The position numbers were made by a program, and so were the translations under genes. Shown here one piece after another: positions 57,128 to 64,000 of a stretch of 64,000 nt of DNA. Under the pieces are notes generated by a model. That model worked only from the letters and a program-made list of their open reading frames with translations. It was not told the origin of the DNA and did no database searches. The DNA is from Nectonema munidae (lineage: Eukaryota > Nematomorpha > Nectonematoida > Nectonematidae): contig JAUIRK010000292.1 of NCBI GenBank assembly GCA_030549495.1, forward strand, positions 741,001 to 805,000. The letters run 5' to 3'. How positions within the stretch are numbered: the stretch's first letter is position 1; every line of letters starts with the position of its first letter.

Positions 57128-57345
57128 CAATAAGCCATTATCATCCCTAACCCATACATTCTACACAACAGTCTTGTGTCTACAGCCATGAAAATCTTCC
57201 AAATTTTCCTTTCTATTTTAGAAAGACCCACAAAGGCTAAACTTACACTTTGAAGACTAAATTCCATCTGACTTGCAAGCATATCAGCTCCAGCTGGAAA
57301 GTGCTTAGAAATCTCCATACCTACCTACCTACAATCAAAATAAAC

Positions 57346-57960
57346 ATCATATTCAGTTTTTTTGAGGAAATAATTATCATAATCAATGTCATAATTAGTT
57401 TTATAATCATAAAATTTATTGTTAAATTCATCTTTATGGTCAATTTTTGAAATTAAATTTTCAAAAAATCTGTGAGTTAATATTTTATTTTTTATTAAAG
57501 TATAATCTCTTTTCCCTCCATTAAACTCTATAGTTTGTATCAAATCCATAAAAGTACCTTTCATCCAATAAGATTTTGCTTCTTTGAAGTCACATGCGTT
57601 ATATAATAAGTGTAACGTATACTTAAACATAAACAAATCGTCATATAATCCTAGATTATTAACATTTGTATCATTTTTACGTCTAAAAACTTGGAATTTT
57701 TTAAGTTTATGAACTTAATGACATCGTCCTTTCCAATCATGATATAATTTGCGTAAAGATTTCTATGTATTATGTTGTTTCGATGCAAGTCAGTCAGTGC
57801 GACGAATATTTTATAAGCATATCTCTGTGCCAACCCTATACTAATACTATTTTCTCTCATACACCTTTCCAGGAATAGTTCTCCATTAAATTGCTCTTGA
57901 ACAATATTTAAATTTTTTTTGTCTATAATTAATTCTTGAATTTTGACTAAGTATTAGCAC
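57346..57960 (-). pseudogene. Kinase-like segment of the unrecognised tandem-module gene
   Basis: Read on the minus strand, 57860-57651 has FNGELFLERCMRE and then AYKIFVALTDLHRNNIIHRN with LYANYIMIGKDDVIKF. This matches the protein kinase E-helix and catalytic-loop pattern (LH..NIIHRDLKP.NI....), but with HRN in place of HRD, so catalysis is doubtful. 57636-57346 continues with NNLGLYDDLFMFKYTLHLLY and ends a lobe-like part with ILTHRFF, reminiscent of the ...HPFF end of kinase domains. It then enters the acidic repeat (YDIDYDNYFLKKTEYDVYFD). A frameshift separates the two halves. The N-lobe is absent: the sequence stops at CTTAG (57947), a possible acceptor, next to an RTE fragment. Confidence 0.55.
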
Positions 57961-57969
57961 GGGTTTTCC

Positions 57970-58310
57970 GACTTACAAGAAGAAAGGTTATGTAAATGTA
58001 ACTCTTACAGAATTATTTAAAAATGCAATGAAAATTGTAGAAAGAATGTTGGAACAAAGATCGAGAAATATCCCAAAAATTGTTAGAATACCGTTTGGTT
58101 TTATAGCTGGTAAAGGAACTGTTGATGCCATATTCATTTTTAGAAGACTGCAAGATTGCTACATTGAAAAGAAGAAAAAATCATTTATGTATTTTGTTGT
58201 AATAAAGAAAGCATTTGTTAGAGTACAATCGACTATCACTAATTCGGAATGCTTGGGATTCGGCCTTTCCGAATTACTGATTTTTACCGGATTAGTGATT
58301 CTTATTTTAA
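57970..58310 (+). mobile_element. RTE-like LINE reverse-transcriptase fragment
   Basis: KNAMKIVERMLEQRSRNIPK followed by PFGFIAGKGTVDAIFIFRRL and QDCYIEKKK matches the MKIVERVLE.RLR...........FGF..G.GTTDAIF..RQL segment of RTE/BovB-type RTs. The next block reads FVVIKKAFVRV where active enzymes have FVDLEKAFDRV, so a catalytic Asp is lost. Only about 100 codons remain. It abuts the kinase-like segment on the opposite strand. Confidence 0.75.
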
Positions 58311-58319
58311 TAAAAAAAA

Positions 58320-59555
58320 TCACCCTTTGCTTACTCCATTTCTCTTATTAACTTGACTAGAACTAAAATTCAATTTCAGATGTCAGTTTAATACTAAAAG
58401 TACAACAAAAAAATTATTGCTCATTAGAATTTGTAAGTTATTTTTCAAATGTACTGATTTTACTAGGTGTAGACAATTTTTTGAACATTTATTTCAAACT
58501 TATTGTCTTAGGTCTTTCTCTAATTATTTTTTCTTGCAAGATATAAAGATTCATTAGTTATTCTTCATTTATGAAACTTTTATTTTCTAAACCTTTAAGA
58601 AACTCCGTTGTTAATTGAACAATCATTCAATAATTTTACTAAGTTAAAGATTTCTAGAATAATATAGCCTCCGGATTAACGAAGATCCAAATTAGTGATT
58701 TTCAGATTTGAGATCTTCAATATTTGTCTTAATTACGCATCGAAATATATTTAATATTCTAATATCATAACGTGCCCATTATCTTTATAACTTGATTTTT
58801 TATTTCTCGCTTTATATTATATAAATGACTTATTTATATATACACATTATTTAATGTAAATAGCTTTTTTTACATATATACAGTAGTGGGATTGAGCATG
58901 TTCGCACCAGTTCGTTAGAGCCGTCTCACTTAATTTTGTGAGTTTAGCGAACAGTAAAATATTTATTTATCTATACAGTACAGACCGTACAGTAAAATAA
59001 GCACCCACAACATCATCATAATGATGCTTGTTTAACCATTATTTTAAAATTTTATTGGGAAATAATCAAAATTAATCAGGTTATTAAAAAATTTAATTTT
59101 TGAGAATTGCTTTTTTGTTCCAAATTTTTATGGTATTTATTGAAATAAGTATAGTAGTATTTTAAAGGTAAACAATTTATCTTTGTTTTCTTTAATTTCT
59201 GAAATTTTAATTCCTAAAATGTATTAATTTTATAGATAAGAATCAACTTTGGTCACTGATTTTTATTTATATATCAATAATTTATCCATTCTAATTATTA
59301 TATTTTTTTAGCCAATATGTCTATATAAGTTAAAAATAAGTACATATAAGTTAAACTTTGATTTTTAGCAAAAATCTTTAAAAACATAAAAGTCGAATTG
59401 GCTAGATAAGTCAACTGTTAGATGTGCATCATATTCCTATTATACGCATAGATATGAGCACATATGTTTGCATAACCATTGACGTGTGTTTGTATACTCA
59501 ATAAAATATTTTATTGTCATTTTTTTATATTTTGAAATTTGAAAAGTGTAAGTTG
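58320..59555. other. AT-rich stretch, nothing recognised
   Basis: One candidate hAT-type end, CAGTAGTGGGATTGAGCATG (58880), has no partner. There are no open frames worth naming. Confidence 0.45.
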
Positions 59556-59561
59556 ACTAAT

Positions 59562-59700
59562 TTAACCCATTTACGACGAATGTTCCTATTTTGGAACATA
59601 AGTAATTTCATCTTTGTCTGCTTTTTTCAATGACTTTGAATATAAATCGTCTGCGTTTTTTTTAGATATCGTCTGCTTTGCTTGGTCTTAAATGGGTTAA
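59562..59700. mobile_element. TTAA-type MITE, family A, 139 bp
   Basis: TTAACCCATTTACGACGAATG at the left and TTGGTCTTAAATGGGTTAA at the right. Same orientation and nearly same sequence as 11291-11429, with three TCGTCTGC-type motifs. Confidence 0.85.
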
Positions 59701-59804
59701 GGCCAAGTAAAGCAGACGATTTATATTCAAAGTCATTTAAAAAAGCAGACGAAGATGAAATTACTTATGTTCCAAAATACGAACATTGGCTTTAAATGGG
59801 TTAA
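59697..59804. mobile_element. TTAA-type MITE, family A, inverted and shortened, sharing a TTAA
   Basis: Follows directly from the previous copy in the opposite orientation: TTAAGGCCAAGTAAAGCAGACG to TTTAAATGGGTTAA. It lacks the CCCATTT of its left end and one GCAGACGA unit. This makes a back-to-back pair resembling the 11.3 kb arrangement. Confidence 0.75.
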
Positions 59805-59809
59805 CATAA

Positions 59810-61425
59810 CCAATTAGCTCTCCCCAATTGATAACTGATCGGCACATGTTAAAATAAGGATTTCCATTATGTCTGCGAACCGGAGCAGTATGCAGTTTTA
59901 TCTGACGAAAAAAGCACATTACGTTTTTTGTTTCTTCTAACTTTAAAATATAATTAATGAGTTTGCTACCAGTTTAGGTCTTTATTTTAAAGATATTCAT
60001 TTGCATGTATGCAAACATTGATCTATCCCAATAATCTAATCGCAATATTGAATTTTAATAAACAGTATAACGTATTTTAAAATTGACTTTTTTTTTGAAA
60101 AATCCTTTCATAAGTCGAAGTGGATGATAAGGCATTACTTTTCTTCTATATTCTTTTGTATCTAATGAGGTACTCTATATCAGCAGTGGCGTCCCCTCTG
60201 GCTACGCCCCTGTATATCTGTTTCTCAACTTTTTTGTATAAATCGCACACAAGTAAAAAAATTCCAAAAATCAAACTTTAATTTGAATTTTTTATTTCTT
60301 TAAGCTTAATAAAATTTTTCTAAAAATTTTCTTTTAAAGATTTCATGTTGCTGGAAATTATAGTTATCGTCCATTCTTCTATTTTAAGTTTAATCAAATG
60401 CTTAATTATGTTAAACAAGTCATTTTCCATCTGAAATTTGTGATTAGAAAAATGAAACTATGATTGAAATTCTGACTACATTAAATTCTTATGTAAGAAG
60501 TAAGTTTTTGAAAAAATATATTAATATTTGTTTATACAATGTTGATTTTTTTCTTAAAAATATTAACTACCTTAATCTCCCACTGTTGACTAGATAGTTG
60601 GCTTTTGACCTTATTGTTATCTTGTTGACAAACACTCCATTATTTGAATATAAATATTTTTTCAAAACGTTTTGTGTAATATTCTTTAACTATATAGCTT
60701 CTGCTAGATTATCCATAGCTCGATGTTAGCTGCAAATTAGTACTTTTTTCGATGAAAATACCACACCACCTTTAACCTTTATCATAAAGATTCAAATTCA
60801 ATTCTTTTATAATAAATTTAAAAAATTATAAAAAGAAGTTCGTCCCATCTCCCTCCTTTAACTTCATTTTTAAAATCAAATTTGTTTTAAACTTATTTTA
60901 TATTTTCCGATATACAGAATTTTGAGGTTATTTTTAATAAATTTTATGTTAATTTATGAAAAGTTAAAAAATTATAAGAAATAAAAACTCAAAATCTTTA
61001 AGAATATAATTTTTTCCCCTAAAAATTTAGTTTTAGCCCATTTGGGGGGTAATTATCTTTTTTGGTAATCACTACCCTAGATAAATTACGGAGTCTTCTC
61101 TAATTAGCAGTTTGTAATAGAGATCTTAAAAAACATTCTTACTTAGCTGTTAATGTTTAGATTTTCTTTGAACTCCAGAAATGCATTTAAAAATGGCCTA
61201 TCCTTTCTTATCAGATAATTACCGTTTTCAAAATGGCTTCCACAATCACGCTTGGTGAGCTCCACATATAAGTGACCCATAGATCATGCATTTTGGAAAA
61301 CAGGACCTGATTAGTCCGTTTCAATCTATAGATAGTTGAGTTCCCATTTCTTGATTTTTTTTGTGATTTAACCTAAATATTACATTTTCTTATTTTTAAG
61401 TATTTTCTTTCTAAATGACTATTTT
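59810..61425. other. AT-rich stretch, upstream of the cyclin-like exon
   Basis: A repeat-end motif, CAGTGGCGTCCCCTCTGGCT (60183), suggests a MITE terminus without a visible partner. 61080-61170 resembles 62225-62320 (TAATAGAGATCTTAAAAAAC versus TAATGGTGATCTTAAGGAAC), a weak dispersed repeat. No gene was found. Confidence 0.4.
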
Positions 61426-61432
61426 GATTTAG

Positions 61433-61571
61433 GCATGACACTACAGTGTTACACGAAAGAAGAAATTCAAAATTGTCCTTCTTTTAAAAATGGGCTGAAT
61501 CTGGAAAATATCAACAGATATAGAGTGAATGGAGCCAAACTTATCATGGAGTTGGGAACAAAATTGGGACT
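61433..61571 (+). CDS. CCNK: Cyclin K-like first cyclin-box exon (partial)
   Basis: An exon-like frame after TTTTGATTTAG, with ATG at 61435, reading MTLQCYTKEEIQNCPSFKNG, then LNLENINRYRVNGAKLIMEL and GTKLGL before GTATAT. Cyclin K begins similarly (CWYW.K.DL..TPS...GLDP....RYRREGARFIFDVGTRLGL), matching at Y, PS, the G(L/I) pair, RYR, GA and GT(K/R)(L/M)GL. Cyclin T fits less well. Cyclin K partners CDK12/CDK13 for RNA polymerase II CTD phosphorylation. The following cyclin-box exons (YFHRFYM and later) were not found within the remaining 2.4 kb, so this is the start of a gene running right through a long intron, or an orphan copy. Confidence 0.5.
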
Positions 61572-61693
61572 GTATATTTTATTTTTCTTGATAACTAACT
61601 TTTTATGATATACCAACTATCACTTAGTTTTTTCATAATACTAAATCCCAATTTTTTTGTATATTACCATAATTTTTTTAAAATCTTTATTAA

Positions 61694-61698
<5 letters not shown>

Positions 61699-61726
<28 letters not shown>

Positions 61727-61728
61727 GC
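61699..61728. repeat. (TA)n microsatellite
   Basis: About 13 TA repeats followed by TGCATGCAT. Confidence 0.9.
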
Positions 61729-62782
61729 ATGCATTTTTGGGTTCATTTTCGAGTAATTTAATGTTAACCCGATTTTTTTTTAATTTATTTCAATCAATTG
61801 ACATAAATGCCAGCCGTGATAAAGATGGGGTCTCTAAAGGCCCACTTGAACTAAAACAGAATTTTATAAAATTTGCTGAATTTGGAATCTATCTGACATT
61901 TCTTAAAGTCGCTAACTGCCTCTCTTGCTACCATATTCAATGTTAGGGAATACTTTTAAATAACGAATATCCGAACATTGAGTATCCGAATTTTTGCATA
62001 TCCGAACCACTGACGTGCCCACCTAAAGAAGGAAAGAAAGAAAAAAATGAAAGAAAACTTTTACTTCTCTGAACCTATTCGGATACGTGAGGTTCTACTA
62101 TTTAATTTTCTACTTTTGAATGATAATTTTGTATTTATAACGCAGTTTCGAAAGGATAAAGCTTTTTATCCGCAATTTTAATAATAAACCTTGCATTCCC
62201 TTAGCTAGATTGTCTCAAAGTTTATTTTAAGCGACTCCTCGTCCTAGATAAAGTACAGAAAGACATCTTGGTAATTTGTAATGGTGATCTTAAGGAACAT
62301 TCTTTTTTAACTTCCTTGTCTAAAATCACAATCAAAATTTTGATTGGCGATGAGATTATCGTGAATTTTTTTCAAATTTCAAATAAAATGATATTTTTCA
62401 CCCTAAATTAATCATGCTAATGAGGTATATAAATTTTAAAATAAGACAGGAATCCTGGCAAGAAGCAAGTTCCCTCGTTCTAGTGGCTCTGCCATTTCGA
62501 ATGTCTGCAAAAGGGACTTTGAAATCTTAAAATATCCTACTTGTATAGAACTTTAGTCTAGCAGCTAATATGATAGTCATCAATTCACTAACGTGGATAG
62601 GAATTTTAACTAAAAATTTCGGATGATAATGGTGTTATTTCTGGCACAGATCCTAATATGTGAAGTGTTAGCATCTGAAAAGGTAATTTCATCTTGTGAA
62701 TCGAGGTTGACCATGAATGGACGAGGTATGATTGGAGGCAGCTATACAACAAGAGGAGTGGTCAACGTATACTTGTTTCAAA

Positions 62783-63165
62783 CAGTGTTGCCAAACCTGG
62801 TACTATAGTATCAGATCTGGTACTTTTTGCATGCTGGAGTACATTTGGTACGCCGCTACAAAAATCTGGTACTTTTTGTTTTCGTGGTCTTTTGCAAGAA
62901 TTTGTTTACGTTAAGCTTATAAATGAAATGATTAGTGTGTTGTAAATATGTTGTACTAATTATATTTTTTCAATAAATTTCAGAATGATATTGTAGTGAA
63001 TATATCTGTGATCTCATTATTCTCATACCCTCATAATGAGCAATAACGGTGAAGATAGAATCAGTGATGATACTGATTTGTGTACAACCCCACCTAAAAA
63101 GAAAACTAAGCACTATCCTCATAAATTGTCGTTAAGCTTCTATTAGATCCTCAATTTTCTCCATG
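62783..63165 (+). mobile_element. hAT-type end with possible transposase N-terminus
   Basis: CAGTGTTGCCAAACCTGGTA is a typical hAT terminus. ATCTGGTACTTTTT and AACCTGGTACTAT-like motifs repeat at 62795-62875, as subterminal repeats do. From 63034 the frame MSNNGEDRISDDTDLCTTPP followed by KKKTKHYPHKL could be a transposase start; it is short and not conclusive. Confidence 0.4.
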
Positions 63166-63356
63166 CCTTCAAACTCCATTCAATTCTCAAAATCTTTTTA
63201 CTAACTATATAATTGACTACATAAAAAAAGTAGACTAAGTTTAAAAAATTTATTTTATCCACTCAAAAAAAGTTAAACAAAATTTATATCAAATCAGATT
63301 TTATCAAAATATTTCATTTGTTGTGTGTTTGATAGCTTAACAAGGTGTGTCTTACC

Positions 63357-64000
63357 CAGGGCTTTGGAGCCTTCTCAAAGTTGCTTAACTCCGGCTCCAG
63401 CTCCGGAGCATAGATTTTTTGACCCCGGCTCCTACTCCGGCTCTGCCTCCAAGTATATTTTCAATATTTATTGTGATTTCTTTCAGTTATACATAAAGTT
63501 CGGTTTATTTATACAAAATTATACTATTCTTAATTATTATACATAAAGTTTAAGATTTATATCGTTTCCAATTAGACAAATATTTCAAAACTTTATTTAT
63601 ATGTGTTTTTTCTTAAAAATAGCATTGCTTCCAAAATGTCCTCTTTGAGACTACTACGTAAATCTGATTTCAAAATTTTTAAGGCCGAAAAAAGGCGTTC
63701 CAAGACAAATTCGAAAAACGGTGAAAATTTTCTATTTCAGAAAAAGATTTTTTGATCTGAAGTTCAAAATCAGATATTGTTGACGACGCTGATTTTTTTA
63801 AGCGTTTTTTTCTTGATTGTCTTTTTTATTGCTTGTCATGAACTTTCTCAAAATCAAAAGTTATCTCTTCGAATTCATATAGAGGTGAAGAACTACTTGA
63901 CGAAGATTCCCCCACAGATTTCGAATATTCTTGCAATGCTAAAAAATCGCTTTGATTGTCAGCTGTTCTCATTTTACACACAATATTTTTGACATACTCT
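63357..64000 (-). pseudogene. hAT transposase C-terminus and 3' end, continues past right edge
   Basis: The left end CAGGGCTTTGGAGCCTTCTC is a hAT TIR with CTCCGGCTCC-rich subterminal sequence (63357-63452). Minus-strand frames at 63605-63990 read SDFELQIKKSFSEIENF and then FFEFVLERLFSALKILKSDL with RSSLKEDILEAMLFLR. This is the hAT dimerisation motif (ER.FS.LK....D.R.S...E....ML). A stop (in DKQ*KRQ) and a frame change are present, so the copy is inactive. The catalytic core would lie to the right, outside the window. Confidence 0.75.

Larger units (their letters stand above)
52275..57330 (+). mobile_element. Full-length non-LTR retrotransposon, I/LOA/R1-like, about 5.06 kb
   Basis: A LINE with ORF1 (zinc knuckles), then ORF2 with APE endonuclease, reverse transcriptase, RNase H and a C-terminal Cys/His motif. 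The domain order and RNase H point to the I/LOA/R1 group rather than CR1 or RTE. It ends in a short (ACCT)n tail, not poly-A. It is flanked by a 16 bp duplication and sits inside the 183 bp repeat array of an unrecognised gene. Its sense strand is markedly C-rich and G-poor compared with the neighbours. The full length and clean target site suggest a fairly recent insertion, yet both ORFs carry stops and frameshifts, so it is inactive. Confidence 0.88.

Noticed and set aside
61605-61946. Plus-strand 113-residue frame after the cyclin-like exon
   Set aside because: Spans a (TA)n microsatellite and does not match later cyclin-box residues.
1-64000. CRISPR arrays, bacterial operons, rRNA genes
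   Set aside because: No regularly spaced repeats with unique spacers, no operon-like gene packing and no rRNA core sequences were seen.

Overview
This is AT-rich animal nuclear DNA. Genes are spliced, with 49-56 bp introns beside kilobase introns, and repeats dominate: hAT, pogo/Tigger, piggyBac, IS630-like, several LINE lineages, SINE-like tRNA derivatives and many MITEs. No operons or bacterial-style gene packing are visible. The repeat mix and the divergence of the host proteins suggest an arthropod, perhaps a copepod-like crustacean; that species guess is inference.

Positions 1-29,135 (minus strand) hold most of one large gene. I read it exon by exon as the alpha subunit of the Ral GTPase-activating protein complex (RALGAPA1/2). 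Twenty-two exons, each with GT/AG borders and matching phases, align in order with the vertebrate protein as I remember it. The first exon(s) lie upstream of 29,135 and were not found. One exon between 19.1 and 21.4 kb was not found. The C-terminal RapGAP domain lies beyond the left edge. The introns hold hAT, IS630-like and LINE remnants plus MITEs.

Positions 29-41 kb are mostly repeats: a SINE-like element, degenerate tandem arrays, LINE 3' ends and a piggyBac corpse. The one convincing gene is small, mitochondrial ribosomal protein mL53 (39,431-39,829, minus). Positions 41.6-43.5 kb are a fossil of a negative-strand RNA virus polymerase (L) gene. Positions 44-48.5 kb hold two pogo/Tigger transposase corpses, one split by an 855 bp MITE with a 9 bp target duplication.

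Positions 50.2-58 kb (minus) hold an unrecognised, decayed gene: a kinase-like segment, an acidic 61-residue tandem repeat, then three copies of a lysine/glutamate-rich module. A full-length non-LTR retrotransposon (52,275-57,330, plus) with APE, RT and RNase H parts sits inside its 183 bp repeat array, flanked by a 16 bp target duplication. This is the most unusual locus in the window.

Positions 58-64 kb hold an RTE-like RT fragment, a tandem MITE pair, one exon resembling the start of cyclin K, and two hAT ends, one running off the right edge. A family of about 140 bp TTAA-flanked MITEs with repeated GCAGACGA motifs recurs through the whole window.
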